Shown: in pieces, positions 40,995 through 50,690 of the stretch
Numbering within the stretch: position 1 is the stretch's first letter
How the letters are laid out: every line of letters starts with the position of its first letter
Assembly: GCA_943370215.1 (NCBI GenBank)
Contig: CALRQC020000020.1
Span: forward strand, 1 to 64,000
Reading direction: 5' to 3'
Source: Niveispirillum sp943370215
Lineage (GTDB): Bacteria > Pseudomonadota > Alphaproteobacteria > Azospirillales > Azospirillaceae
Length of the DNA stretch: 64,000 bases
The notes under the pieces: model-generated
What the model was told of the DNA's origin: nothing
The model's database searches: none
Seen by the model: only the letters and a program-made list of their open reading frames with translations
Program-made: the position numbers and the translations under genes

Positions 40995-41925
40995 GCGCAA
41001 GGGCGTTCCCCGCCATGGCTGGCTGGTGCTGGACAAGCCCGGCACCATGACCTCCACTCAGGCCATGGCCAAGGTGCGCTGGCTGTTGAAGGCGGAGAAG
41101 GCAGGCCATGGCGGCACGCTGGACCCCATCGCCACCGGCATCCTGCCCATCGCCTTCGGGGAGGCGACGAAGACCGTTCAATATGCCATGGACGGGCACA
41201 AGACCTACCGATTCGTGATGAAATTCGGGGAGGCGACGGACACGGACGACCGTGCCGGCACGGTGATCGCCACCGCCCCCGGCCGCCCCACCGATGCGGC
41301 GATCGAAGCGGTGCTGCCCCGCTTCACCGGGCTGATCGCCCAGGTGCCCCCGCAATATTCCGCCATCAAGGTGGATGGCGAGCGCGCCTATGATCTGGCG
41401 CGCGAGGGGGAGGTGGTGGAACTGGCGTCGCGCACCGTGCGGGTCGACCGGTACCAGTTGATCGGCCGCCCGTCCGAGGATGAGGTGGAATTTGAGGTGG
41501 CCTGCGGCAAGGGCACCTATATGCGCAGCCTGGCGCGTGACCTGGCGGTGGCGCTGGGCACCGTCGGCCATATCACCGTGCTGCGCCGCCTGTCGGTGGG
41601 GCGTTTCACCCTGGAAAATGCGGTGACGCTGGAGGAGCTGGAGCAGATCGTGGCCGCCGGGGAACGCGACCCGGACGATTTGCTGCTGCCCATCGAAACC
41701 GCACTGGACCAGATCCCCGCCATCGACCTGTCCGCCACGGAGGCGCAGCGCCTGCGTCATGGCCAGGGCGTGCTGCTGCTGCGTCGGGGCGATCTGGAGC
41801 GGCTGGAAAGCCTGCGGGACGGCGCCGGCGACGGGGCGGCCCTGGCCACCGAAGCCGGTCGCCCGGTGGCCCTGGTCCGCCTGGACGGGGCGGAACTGAA
41901 GCCGGTGCGGGTGCTGCACGTTTAA
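40984..41925 (+). CDS. truB: tRNA pseudouridine(55) synthase
   Basis: The 313-residue enzyme has HGWLVLDKPGTMTSTQAMAK, the catalytic motif AGHGGTLDPIATGILPIAFG with Asp47, and YSAIKVDGERAYDLAREG. It forms pseudouridine 55 in the T loop of tRNAs. Its start overlaps rbfA, so both are made together. The usual next gene rpsO is not present. Confidence 0.95.
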   Translation: MARKRKGVPRHGWLVLDKPGTMTSTQAMAKVRWLLKAEKAGHGGTLDPIATGILPIAFGEATKTVQYAMDGHKTYRFVMKFGEATDTDDRAGTVIATAPGRPTDAAIEAVLPRFTGLIAQVPPQYSAIKVDGERAYDLAREGEVVELASRTVRVDRYQLIGRPSEDEVEFEVACGKGTYMRSLARDLAVALGTVGHITVLRRLSVGRFTLENAVTLEELEQIVAAGERDPDDLLLPIETALDQIPAIDLSATEAQRLRHGQGVLLLRRGDLERLESLRDGAGDGAALATEAGRPVALVRLDGAELKPVRVLHV

Positions 41926-41950
41926 GGGACGCTTCCCTTCAACGAAAGAA

Positions 41951-41978
41951 CACCCCGGTGGCGGCGGCCACCGGGGTG
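41951..41978 (+). terminator. terminator behind truB
   Basis: CACCCCGGTGGC and GCCACCGGGGTG form a 12-bp perfect stem with a 4-base loop, followed by AAGATTTTCC. It lies 26 bases after the truB stop. Confidence 0.75.
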
Positions 41979-42095
41979 AAGATTTTCCAGGTTGAGAGAG
42001 GCAAGAGATCGTCCAAGGCCCGGGATTGGGCCCTGGATAATAGACGGACCGGGTGGGGCTGGGGGCTTCAGGTTCCACCCCCACCCGGTCCCGCG

Positions 42096-43112
42096 TCACC
42101 CCCGCGACGCGCCGGCCTTGGCCGGTCCCTTTGCCGTGGCACTGGCGATCAGGGCGCGTGCCTGTGCCACGGCGTCACTGCTGGCCGTCTTGCCGTCTTT
42201 CACGGCGTCGGCCAATTCCATCAAAGCCTTTCCGGTGGCAGAGCCATTTTCGGCTTCCTGCACCAGATGAATGCCGCCCTGGGCCGCCATCACCTCTTCC
42301 CAGCTCTTGCGCACGGCCGCCCAATAGGTGGCGGTTTTGGCCATATAGCTGTCGGCGGCGGCGATATCGAAATCGGTGGAGGGGCGGTAGCTGTTCAGCA
42401 CCACCTCATGCACGACGGTGGCCGGTTTGCCATCACGGTTGCCGACCTTGGCATTGTCCTGTTCATGCACCCAGCCGGCGGGCGTCAGGGCATGGCGGTT
42501 GATGCCGATATAATGGTCATAGGGCGGCTTGCGCACGGCATCGCGGCGGGCCAGCGGGCGGGCCGTTTCATCGCTGACCCAGCGGGTTTCCCCCCGGTCA
42601 TAGGCCCAGCGGCCCACCCCGCCATAACGCGGCGAATCGTCGGTTTGCCAGACGGTCTGCGACCAGGCGCCATTCCGGCTGGCGGCATCGACCGGCTTCA
42701 CCACCCATTGGTCGGGCCCGCCATAGACCAGCACCGTTTCCGGCTCATAGGTCCAGTCCTGGCGCCAATGCTTGACGATATAGGGCCTGTCCTCATCATC
42801 CTTGACCACCAGCAGGTGCTGCAGGCGGATGGTGCGGCCGGTATCCTCAATCACCCGCACCGCCTCGAACCCGCCGGAGCGCTTGGCCTCCAGCGGTTCA
42901 TAGCCGGGGACGAAGGCGGCGGTTTCCTGGAAATTGAAGGTGACGCGATAGGTGCCGGCCATGGCCAGAATGGCGGCGCGGTCACGGTTGAACTGGGTGC
43001 AATCCGGCTTGCCACAGGCGGTGCTGTCCTGCGCCAGGGCGGTGCCGGACGCCAGAGCCAGCATGGTACCGGTGGCAAGCGTGGCGGCGAACAGGGTACG
43101 GCGGTTCAGCAT
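42096..43112 (-). CDS. DUF6607-family exported protein
   Basis: The 338-residue protein starts at ATG 43112 with a signal peptide (MLNRRTLFAATLATGTMLAL ASGTALAQ). Its core has YRVTFNFQETAAFVPGYEPL, VKHWRQDWTYEPETVLVYGG and RYGGVGRWAYDRGETRWVSD, features I associate with the DUF6607 family encoded beside heme/iron receptors. It is 17 bases behind the TonB receptor and shares its iron-regulated promoter. The molecular role is unknown. Confidence 0.75.
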   Translation of the reverse strand: MLNRRTLFAATLATGTMLALASGTALAQDSTACGKPDCTQFNRDRAAILAMAGTYRVTFNFQETAAFVPGYEPLEAKRSGGFEAVRVIEDTGRTIRLQHLLVVKDDEDRPYIVKHWRQDWTYEPETVLVYGGPDQWVVKPVDAASRNGAWSQTVWQTDDSPRYGGVGRWAYDRGETRWVSDETARPLARRDAVRKPPYDHYIGINRHALTPAGWVHEQDNAKVGNRDGKPATVVHEVVLNSYRPSTDFDIAAADSYMAKTATYWAAVRKSWEEVMAAQGGIHLVQEAENGSATGKALMELADAVKDGKTASSDAVAQARALIASATAKGPAKAGASRG

Positions 43113-43129
43113 TTTCTGTCCTTCCCCGC

Positions 43130-45310
43130 TCACAGCTTCACGGTCAGCGAGACGCTGGCATTGCGGCCCGGCTGGGTGAAGCTGTCCAGCACGGTGGAGT
43201 TGGCGGCGACACCGCGCACATCGCTCCACCACCAGTATTTCTTGTCGAACAGGTTGAAGATGCCGGCCCGCAGCGTGACGTCTTCGCTGACATTCCAATG
43301 GGCCATCAGATCCAGAATGACGAAGCTGTCCGGCGCGTAAAGGCTGGCATCGCTGATGCGGCCCCGGGATTTCTTGGCGCTGTAGGTGGCCGACAACTCA
43401 CCGCCGAACCGGGCGTCGCTATCCTGCCAGGTCAAGCCGGCCACCAGTTTCACCGGGTCGACGCTGTCCAGCGGGGTCTTCACGCCGGCTTCCTTCTCAT
43501 CCCCCTTGGTGTAGGAGGCCGCCGCGATCAGGCCGAATTCGTCGGTGAGCGCCATCTGGCCCTTGGCTTCCAGCCCTTTGATCTCCACCCGCGCCAGATT
43601 GACATATTGGTATGTTGCCGGGCGCGCGGCGGTGAAATTGCCGGACACCATCGCCTGTTCAATGAAATTCTTGTACCAGCCGGAGAAGCCGGTGACGCTG
43701 CCGCTCCAGCCATCACCCCGGAAGCGGAAGCCGGCTTCCACTGTCCGGCTGGTTTCCGGCTTCAGGTCGGGGTTGGAGATGGACCGGTAATTCTGTACCG
43801 GGTTGGAAAAGCCGTTATTCACCTGCGACGGGGCCGGGGCCTTGAAGCCCTCGGCATAATTGGCATAGAGGCCGACGGCGGGTGCGAACCAGTAGAGCGC
43901 GCTGATCTTCGGCGACAGCCGATCATCGCTCTGCCCTGATGCCGTGCTGGGGAACAGCCGGTCCTGCTTCGGCTCCAGCTTGTAATAATCATAGCGCAGG
44001 GCCGGGAACAGGGAGAGGGCACCATCCAGCATGGTGACCTCATCCTGCACAAACAGGCCGGCCAGTTGGTAATCGGTGGTGGGGAAGGCGCGGGTGGGGA
44101 AGCTTTCCCCCGCCGGCGGCACGGTGCCGGTGCGCGTGCCCACCTGCTTGGTGAAGGAATAATCGCCGCCATAGACCAGGAGATGGTCGATCCCATCGCC
44201 CTTCAGCCGGGTGCGGGCATCGATATTCAGGCCGCTGACCTTATTGTCGAAATAATTGTCGCGGATACGGTCGGCCAGCACGGTGCGGTCCTCGCCCGAG
44301 AACTGGCGGGTCTTGCTGTTCTGGTGATAGGCGGTCCAGTGCAGCGCCTCCAGCAACGCCAGATCAGCCTGATATTGATGGTCAAGGCTGACGCGGTTGC
44401 GCTTGGTCTTGTCCTCGACCAGCAGGCCGCTGACCGCGCTGGACCGGGCGGTCAGCACATCGGCGGTCATGTCGCGGTCGTCATATTCATAGGTCAGGCG
44501 CAGCTTGTGCGCGTCATTGGGCTGAAAGACGATCTTGCCCATGGCGGCATCGCTGCCAATATCCTGCGGGTTGGGCTTGGTGCGGTTGGCCGTGGCACTG
44601 GCATTGCTGCCCTGGTTCTCCGTCTCCTTGGCGTCGCGGCGGTTATAGGCCGCCATCACCGACCAGGCGCCGCTGCTGGCAGCCACCACCATGCCCTTGG
44701 CCCAGCTTTCATCAGCACTGGTATAGCCGGCCTTGATCTGACCGCCGAACCAGTGGCCCTGTTTGATGAAATCGGACGGGTCTTTGGTGACAAAGCTGAC
44801 CGCACCGGCCACGCCGTCGCTGCCATAAAGCGCAGAGGCGGGGCCGCGCAGGATTTCGACCGATTTCAGCAAATCCAGATCGACATAATCGCCCCGGCCC
44901 ACCGACTGGCCGCCAAAGGCAAAGGCATCGGGCAGGCGGATGCCATCCACCTGGATCAGCACCCGGTTGCCTTCCAGGCCACGGATGTTGAAGCCGCTAT
45001 TGCCATCGCGCCCGGTATTGGACCCGGCTGCGGTGAAACGGGCAGGAGCGGTCCGGACGGAGACGCCGGGTTCGTAGCGGATCAGATCCTTGATATTGTT
45101 GACCATCTGGTCATCGATGCGCTTGGAATCGATCACGCTCACCGTGGCGGGGGCTTCCACCGTTGTCTTCGGTGTACGGGTGGCGATCACCGTCAACTCG
45201 CTGACCTGCGTTTCCGCCACCTGTTGTTCCGCCACCGGCACACCCTGGGCCATGGCCGTTCCGGCCATCGCCAGCATCACCAGGGGAAGCGCCGTCATAC
45301 TCCGCCGCAT
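43130..45310 (-). CDS. TonB-dependent hemoglobin/heme-type receptor
   Basis: The 726-residue outer-membrane receptor starts at ATG 45310 (AGAAGGTGG upstream), has a signal peptide, TonB box region (VSELTVIATRTPKTT), plug domain with GRDGNSGFNIRGLEGNRVLI and VEILRGPASALYGSDGVAGA, and a 22-strand barrel ending in Leu after NASVSLTVKL. GFNIRGLEGNRVLIQVDGIR is typical of the hemoglobin/transferrin/lactoferrin receptor family. A Fur-box-like site lies about 64-82 bases upstream. Heme is the likely ligand. Confidence 0.88.
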   Translation of the reverse strand: MRRSMTALPLVMLAMAGTAMAQGVPVAEQQVAETQVSELTVIATRTPKTTVEAPATVSVIDSKRIDDQMVNNIKDLIRYEPGVSVRTAPARFTAAGSNTGRDGNSGFNIRGLEGNRVLIQVDGIRLPDAFAFGGQSVGRGDYVDLDLLKSVEILRGPASALYGSDGVAGAVSFVTKDPSDFIKQGHWFGGQIKAGYTSADESWAKGMVVAASSGAWSVMAAYNRRDAKETENQGSNASATANRTKPNPQDIGSDAAMGKIVFQPNDAHKLRLTYEYDDRDMTADVLTARSSAVSGLLVEDKTKRNRVSLDHQYQADLALLEALHWTAYHQNSKTRQFSGEDRTVLADRIRDNYFDNKVSGLNIDARTRLKGDGIDHLLVYGGDYSFTKQVGTRTGTVPPAGESFPTRAFPTTDYQLAGLFVQDEVTMLDGALSLFPALRYDYYKLEPKQDRLFPSTASGQSDDRLSPKISALYWFAPAVGLYANYAEGFKAPAPSQVNNGFSNPVQNYRSISNPDLKPETSRTVEAGFRFRGDGWSGSVTGFSGWYKNFIEQAMVSGNFTAARPATYQYVNLARVEIKGLEAKGQMALTDEFGLIAAASYTKGDEKEAGVKTPLDSVDPVKLVAGLTWQDSDARFGGELSATYSAKKSRGRISDASLYAPDSFVILDLMAHWNVSEDVTLRAGIFNLFDKKYWWWSDVRGVAANSTVLDSFTQPGRNASVSLTVKL

Positions 45311-45373
45311 CAGGGCCACCTTCTCGACATCTCAATTGCAAACCGTTCTCAATTGGATAATGCGAGTGTGGGT

Positions 45374-45392
45374 GAGAATCAATATCATTTTC
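45374..45392. promoter_or_regulatory. Fur-box-like operator
   Basis: GAGAATCAATATCATTTTC (read on the minus strand as GAAAATGATATTGATTCTC) closely fits the 19-bp Fur consensus built from GATAAT hexamers. It lies upstream of the TonB receptor and DUF6607 genes. Confidence 0.7.
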
Positions 45393-45682
45393 AGGGGTGG
45401 GGTGATTTTTGTTGGGGGGGGCAATTTGTTCCGGTGCGGCGGCAGTCGCTGCCGTACCAACGGTCACGAATTATGACCGTTGAGATTAGAGTCCGTCCAA
45501 GAAATTTCATTTCCTTTCCAGTCTATTAACCGTCATTCCCGCCTGCGCGGGAATGACGGTGGAGAAAGGGTAAGGTTTCGAAGGATGGGATAACTTTCTG
45601 GACTTGTACTTAAATACTCAAGCGCCCGAACTGGAGATGCCGGTGCTGTTTCACTTCTGCCGAAAATATATATAATAAAATT
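45393..45682. other. intergenic region with palindromic repeat
   Basis: No gene is supported between the Fur-box-like site and the LprI-like gene. The segment holds the 32-base palindrome at 45529-45560 and an AT-rich end behind the LprI-like gene. Confidence 0.5.
45529..45560. repeat. intergenic palindromic repeat A
   Basis: ACCGTCATTCCCGC and GCGGGAATGACGGT form a perfect 14-bp stem with loop CTGC. It belongs to the widespread GTCATTCCCGC-type mobile palindromes and resembles repeats B and C in this window in layout. Confidence 0.85.
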
Positions 45683-46039
45683 TCATTCGCGCATTGAATT
45701 TAACTGTTCTGTTCTCTTTTTTGTCTCACTCGTCATGCATGAATATTGTAGTGTCGGATACATGCTTCCGCCTTCAACCGCCGACGCTTCTGATTCACAA
45801 TGACTGTCACGATATTTAATCCAGGCCCGCTGCGCCTTTTTCAAGGCCGTCTGTCTGTTCGGGTCCAGCTTAGCCATGACCTGCTTATATGTCTGGTTCA
45901 GCAGTTCATCGGCTTCGTCATACATGTCGAATGCACATTGGTTAATTTGTGCCTGGGTGACGAGATCACCGCAATCAACGGCATAGGCCGGGCTGCTAAC
46001 CCACACCAAAGCAAGCAGGGGAAGGGTAAACAGGCGCAT
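45683..46039 (-). CDS. exported LprI/DUF1311-family protein
   Basis: The 118-residue protein starts at ATG 46039 with signal peptide MRLFTLPLLALVWVSSPAYA. The mature part has VDCGDLVTQAQINQCAFDMY, LNQTYKQVMAKLD, LKKAQRAWIKYRDSHCESEA and a third cysteine, the signature of DUF1311 proteins, some of which inhibit lysozyme. A periplasmic, disulfide-bonded protein is expected; the target is unknown. Confidence 0.85.
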   Translation of the reverse strand: MRLFTLPLLALVWVSSPAYAVDCGDLVTQAQINQCAFDMYDEADELLNQTYKQVMAKLDPNRQTALKKAQRAWIKYRDSHCESEASAVEGGSMYPTLQYSCMTSETKKRTEQLNSMRE

Positions 46040-46216
46040 CGGTTGATCCCATCTTTCCCACGTAACGAGGTGATGCAACTTACCAAGCTATGCCGCAAAA
46101 TGGCAAAGCTGGAATAATTTCAACCGGTCGAAGGTTTGAGCTTTAACCGATTGGAGGCAGCCGACCGGCGGTCAGCACCACCGGGCGGCGGTCCCCCCCC
46201 CCCTCGCAAACCCCAA

Positions 46217-46244
46217 AACAAAAACCCCGCCGTGAGGCGGGGTT
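46217..46244 (-). terminator. rpmG terminator
   Basis: On the minus strand AACCCCGCC-TCAC-GGCGGGGTT is followed by TTTGTTTT, a canonical intrinsic terminator, 55 bases after the rpmG stop. Confidence 0.85.
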
Positions 46245-46298
46245 CTGTTTCAGCCGGTCTTGCGTGCAAGCCGGAAAGATGGGATTGCCAGCCGGCAA

Positions 46299-46466
46299 TC
46301 ACTTCATCTTCGATTCCTTGAAAGCCACGTGCTTGCGGGCCACCGGATCGTACTTGTTGAATTCCAGCTTCTCGGTGGTCTTACGGGGGTTCTTCTTCTT
46401 CACATAGAAGTAGCCCGTGTCAGCGGTGCTCACCAGCTTGATCAGCACGGTATTCTGCTTAGCCAT
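46299..46466 (-). CDS. rpmG: ribosomal protein L33
   Basis: The 55-residue protein reads MAKQNTVLIKLVSTADTGYF, YVKKKNPRKTTEKLEFNKYD and PVARKHVAFKESKMK, a full-length L33. It is the cysteine-free (zinc-independent) type. It starts at ATG 46466; the longer open frame upstream is not part of it. Confidence 0.97.
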   Translation of the reverse strand: MAKQNTVLIKLVSTADTGYFYVKKKNPRKTTEKLEFNKYDPVARKHVAFKESKMK

Positions 46467-46607
46467 GATAAATCCTACCTGCGTCAGACTTGCGGCCACC
46501 GCAAGGACGCGCGGCCGATCCAATATCTTCCCACCCGCGTCGGGCGAACCAGCGCGGTACGGCAGCGGAATCTACGCATCCGCCCCCGTCTGTCAAGCGT
46601 AAAGACC

Positions 46608-48167
46608 CTATCGTTCCGCAACGTTGGTCTGACGGGATGCCAGGGCTTGGCGGTAAAAGGCCCCGTCGCGCAGAAGATTGCGCGCCACGGCCATGCCAAG
46701 GGCCGATTCCGGCCCTGTGGCGCTTGCTGCCGGGCATTCCTGGCGCAGGCTGGCGCGCATCGATTCATCCTCTGTGGCGGCCATGCGCAGGCGTACCAGT
46801 TGGGTCTGGGCGCCACGATCCACCCGTCCGGCTTCCCCCAGCAGCGACTCCATGGTTACGCCGCTGCGGGAGAGGCAGAGATTCGGCTGAATGCCCTGAC
46901 CATCGAAGCTGTAGCCGCTGGGGGCATAGATGCGTGACCAGGTGATGAACAGTTCCCCGCCATTGGGCAACTGGGTCACATGCTGCACACTGCCCTTGCC
47001 GAAGCTGGAACTGCCCACCAGCAGGGCGCGGCCGGCATCCTGCAGCGCGGCGGCGACAATTTCGGCCGAAGAGGCCGTATTGCCATCGATCAGCACCACC
47101 AGCGGCAGGTCGGGGAAGACCGTCATCGGCTTTTGCGCCTCGAACCATTGCACCGAATTGGGGTGGCGGCCGCGCGTGGTGATGATTCGGCCCTGTGGCA
47201 CGAACAGGTTCACCACCCCCACCGCCTGCACCATCACCCCGCCGGGATTGCCGCGCAGATCCATCACGACGCCCTTCAGGGGCCCTGATTTTTCCTGTGC
47301 GCGCAGCACGGCCTGGCGCACATGTTCCTGGGTGGCGTTGTTGAACCGCTCGATCTTCAGCACCAGCACGCCATCCGCCAAGCTGGCCTTCACCATATTA
47401 GGCACCAGATGCCGCCGCCGCACGGTCAGCGTGCGGGCCTGGGCCTCATTCGGGCCGATGCGCAGTTCGACAGAAGATCCCTCCGGCCCCTGGATCATGG
47501 ATGACAGCGTGTCATACCCCATGGAAACGGTGCGCAAGCCGGCGACGGTGAGAATCCGGTCCCCGACCTTGATGCCGGCCTGATCGGCGGGGCCGTCGGG
47601 CACCACGTCCGACACCTCGAACCCGCCGCCTTCGACATCGCGGATGGAAATGCCGATCCCGTCATAGCCTTCGCGCTGGGATCGCTCCTTCTGTGCCTTG
47701 TTGGGTTCGGCATAGCGGGAATATTGGTCCAGATCGGCCATCATGCCGTCGAACATGTCGCGGTAGACCGCCTCCGCCGGGCGGGCCGCCAGGGTGGGGG
47801 AGGCAGTGCGCATGGCGCGCAGCATCTCCGACGTCAGGGCGGCCCAGCGCTCCGGGATGGTATCGCTGGGCTGGGGCAGGCGGGCCTGTTCCTTGCCATC
47901 GCGCAGCAGCAGGAACTGGCCGTCATGCTGCACCACCCACAGCGCCCCATCGGCTGTGGCCACCCGGCGCAGCCCGTCCGTCACCAGTTGCGGCATGGCA
48001 ACGGGCTTCAGCCAGTTATCGGCGATGGGACGAAAGGCGACGGTGAATAATTGCTCGGCGGTGACACTGCCGGTCTGGGCGGATTGCTGCAGCTCTGCAT
48101 GGTTGGCGGCACAACCGCCGATCAGACTGAACAGAAGCAGGACAGGCGCCAGCCGTCGTCTCACCAT
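46608..48167 (-). CDS. S41-family carboxyl-terminal processing peptidase (lipoprotein)
   Basis: The 519-residue protein starts at ATG 48167 (GGGGGAA eight bases upstream) with a lipoprotein signal peptide ending LIGGC. A PDZ domain follows (about 200-285; VPDGPADQAGIKVGDRILTV), then the S41 protease domain with MDLRGNPGGVMVQAVGVVNL, the nucleophile in GNTASSAEIVAAAL and the lysine in SSFGKGSVQ. These enzymes trim or degrade periplasmic proteins from the C-terminus. The position between rnr and rpmG is common in related genomes. Confidence 0.9.
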   Translation of the reverse strand: MVRRRLAPVLLLFSLIGGCAANHAELQQSAQTGSVTAEQLFTVAFRPIADNWLKPVAMPQLVTDGLRRVATADGALWVVQHDGQFLLLRDGKEQARLPQPSDTIPERWAALTSEMLRAMRTASPTLAARPAEAVYRDMFDGMMADLDQYSRYAEPNKAQKERSQREGYDGIGISIRDVEGGGFEVSDVVPDGPADQAGIKVGDRILTVAGLRTVSMGYDTLSSMIQGPEGSSVELRIGPNEAQARTLTVRRRHLVPNMVKASLADGVLVLKIERFNNATQEHVRQAVLRAQEKSGPLKGVVMDLRGNPGGVMVQAVGVVNLFVPQGRIITTRGRHPNSVQWFEAQKPMTVFPDLPLVVLIDGNTASSAEIVAAALQDAGRALLVGSSSFGKGSVQHVTQLPNGGELFITWSRIYAPSGYSFDGQGIQPNLCLSRSGVTMESLLGEAGRVDRGAQTQLVRLRMAATEDESMRASLRQECPAASATGPESALGMAVARNLLRDGAFYRQALASRQTNVAER

Positions 48168-48291
48168 GCACATTTCCCCCGCACGGGTGCCGGCTTCATT
48201 GGCGGCACCTCTGTAACAACAGAGAGTGCCGCAGCCGTGCGGGGGCGTAAAGCCGCCTGTTACACGCAAAGGGTCAGGCGCACAGGCTTTT

Positions 48292-50613
48292 TCAGCGCCG
48301 CCGGCGCGGCGGGCGGGGGGCGTCGATGGAGGGGGCCGGCGCCTCCTCCCCCCGCTTGCCGCGGCCGCGATGGTTGGCCCCGGTGCCACTGCCGCGCCCG
48401 GCCGGCATCTCCGACCCGTCATCATGCAGCAGGCGGAACACCATGGACCCGGTGATGGCGTCGGCCTCCAGCAGCCGCACCTTCACCCGCTCACCCAGTT
48501 TGAACACGCGGCGGTGCCGCCGCCCGATCAGGGCATGATGGATTTCATCATGGTCATAGAAATCATCGGGCAGGGTGGAAATGGGCACAATGCCTTCCGC
48601 CCCGGTTTCATCCAGCGTGACGAACAGGCCGAAATGGGTGACGCCGCTGGTCTTGCCGCTGAACGTCGCCCCCACCCGATCGGCCAGATAGGCGGCAATA
48701 TAGCGGTCCAGCGCGTCACGCTCCGCCTCGGCGGCGCGGCGTTCGGTGCCGGAAATCTGTTCGCCCATCTTGTCGAACCGGCCCATTTCCTCATCCGTCA
48801 GGCCGCCATCGCCCAGCCCATAGGCACGCACCAGGGCGCGATGGACAACCAAGTCGGCATAACGGCGGATGGGGCTGGTGAAATGGGCATAACGGGCCAG
48901 GGCCAGCCCGAAATGGCCGATATTATCGGGCTGATAAACCGCCTGCGCCTGGGAGCGCAGGATGACGGTGGAGATGATTTCAGACTCCGGCGTCTCGCGC
49001 GCCTTGTCCAGAATATTGGTGAAGGTGGCCGGGCGCATCACCTGCCCCTTGGCCAGATTATAGCCCAGGCTTTTCAGGAATTCGCGCAGCGGCTCCAGCT
49101 TGTCCAGCGCCGGCTCGGCATGGACACGGTACATGCAGGGGCTGGATTTCGCTTCCAAGGCCTCCGCCGCCGCCACATTGGCGGCGATCATGAATTCTTC
49201 CACCAGCCGGTGGCTGTCCAGCCGGGCGCGCACGCCGATGCTGGCGACCTTGCCATCCTCCCCGATCGCCACCTTGCGTTCGGGCAGGTCCAGTTCCAGC
49301 GTGCCGCGCCGGGACCGCGCATGGGCCAGCACCGCATAGGCCTGATAGAGCGGGCGGATCACCGGGTCCAGCAGCGGGCCGGTCAGATCATCCGGCGCCC
49401 CATCCTGGGCCGCCTGCACCTGTTCATAGATCAGCCGCGCGGCCGACCGCATCAACCCGCGCACGAACTTGTGCCGCTTGATCTGGCCGGACGCGTCGAT
49501 CCAGATATGCACGGCCAGACAGGCGCGATTGACGCCCGGTTTCAGGCTGCACAGCTCATTCGACAGCGCCTCCGGCAGCATCGGCACCACCCGGTCGGGG
49601 AAATAGCAGCTATTCCCCCGCTCATAGGCGGACCGGTCCAGCGCGCTGCCGGGTCGGACATAGAAGCTGACATCGGCGATGGCGACCAACAGATGGAAGC
49701 CGCCCTTATTGTTGGGGTCCGTGTCCGGTTCGGCGAAGACGGCATCGTCGAAATCGCGCGCATCTGCCCCGTCGATGGTCACCAGCGGGTAATCACGCAG
49801 GTCGGTGCGCCCGGCTAGCGTCGGCTCCTCCGCCGCGGCCGCCTCTTCCAGGGCGGCGGTGGGGAAAACAGTCGGGATGCCATGCTGGTGGATGGCGATC
49901 AGGCTGATGGCGCGTGGCTCATCAATGCCGCCCAGCACCTCCACCACGCGGGCCTGCTTCAGGCCCAGGCGGGAGGAGGGCAGCAGTTCGGCGACCACCA
50001 GATCGCCGGGTTTCGCGTCGCCGGCATTCTGCGGCAGGATGACGAATTCCGACTTGGCGCGGCGGTCGGCCGGGCGCAGCCGCCCGCCCTCACGCCCCAA
50101 CTCATAGACGCCCACCATCTGCGCCTGTTGGTTGCCATCCAGCTTACGGATCGTTTTGCCTTCGTAATAATCATCGCGCAGCCGGTTCAGCCGGGCCAGC
50201 ACCCGATCACCGATGGCGAAACCCGCCTGACCGCGTCGTTCCGGCATCATAACGATGCGCGGCGGATCATTTTCCGGGTCGGCCCAGTTCATCGGGCGGG
50301 CGATCACCTCCCCATCGGCATCAATATCACTGATGATCAGCACGCCCACGGGCGGCAGGCTGGCGGGCGGGGCCAGCCGGCGGCGGCCCCCCTTTTCAAT
50401 GGCGCCATCGCCTTCCAGATCGCGCAGCAGGTCTTTCAGCAGGATGCGGTTATCGCCGGTGATATGGAAGGCCCGCGCAATTTCCCGCTTCCCCACCGGC
50501 ACCGGGCTTTCCCGGATAAATTCCAGAACCTGTTCCTTGGTGGGAAAGGGGGCTTCTTTCTTCGGGTTCTTCACGGGCGCGCAAATCCAGGCAGGGGACG
50601 ATAAAGGGTTCAT
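48292..50613 (-). CDS. rnr: ribonuclease R
   Basis: The 773-residue exoribonuclease has an N-terminal winged helix (KEQVLEFIRESPVPVGKREI ARAF), cold-shock domains, the RNB catalytic core with DGADARDFDDAVF and CYFPDRVVPMLPEALSNELC, and a C-terminal S1 domain (GATFSGKTSGVTHFGLFVTL) ending in a basic Arg/Pro tail. It degrades structured RNA 3' to 5'. The start at ATG 50613 is preferred, but a short alternative start cannot be excluded. Confidence 0.95.
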   Translation of the reverse strand: MNPLSSPAWICAPVKNPKKEAPFPTKEQVLEFIRESPVPVGKREIARAFHITGDNRILLKDLLRDLEGDGAIEKGGRRRLAPPASLPPVGVLIISDIDADGEVIARPMNWADPENDPPRIVMMPERRGQAGFAIGDRVLARLNRLRDDYYEGKTIRKLDGNQQAQMVGVYELGREGGRLRPADRRAKSEFVILPQNAGDAKPGDLVVAELLPSSRLGLKQARVVEVLGGIDEPRAISLIAIHQHGIPTVFPTAALEEAAAAEEPTLAGRTDLRDYPLVTIDGADARDFDDAVFAEPDTDPNNKGGFHLLVAIADVSFYVRPGSALDRSAYERGNSCYFPDRVVPMLPEALSNELCSLKPGVNRACLAVHIWIDASGQIKRHKFVRGLMRSAARLIYEQVQAAQDGAPDDLTGPLLDPVIRPLYQAYAVLAHARSRRGTLELDLPERKVAIGEDGKVASIGVRARLDSHRLVEEFMIAANVAAAEALEAKSSPCMYRVHAEPALDKLEPLREFLKSLGYNLAKGQVMRPATFTNILDKARETPESEIISTVILRSQAQAVYQPDNIGHFGLALARYAHFTSPIRRYADLVVHRALVRAYGLGDGGLTDEEMGRFDKMGEQISGTERRAAEAERDALDRYIAAYLADRVGATFSGKTSGVTHFGLFVTLDETGAEGIVPISTLPDDFYDHDEIHHALIGRRHRRVFKLGERVKVRLLEADAITGSMVFRLLHDDGSEMPAGRGSGTGANHRGRGKRGEEAPAPSIDAPRPPRRRR

Positions 50614-50690
50614 GTGGCGCGCACCATGCCACAATTCCACCCGCCCGGCCCCGCCTTTCCCGCATAGGGCTTTCGCGGAGAGGCCAGGGT

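Noticed and set aside
46193..46203. A run of about 11 cytosines as a possible phase-variation tract
   Set aside because: It lies between the LprI-like gene and the rpmG terminator, outside any reading frame and far from a promoter that it could control.
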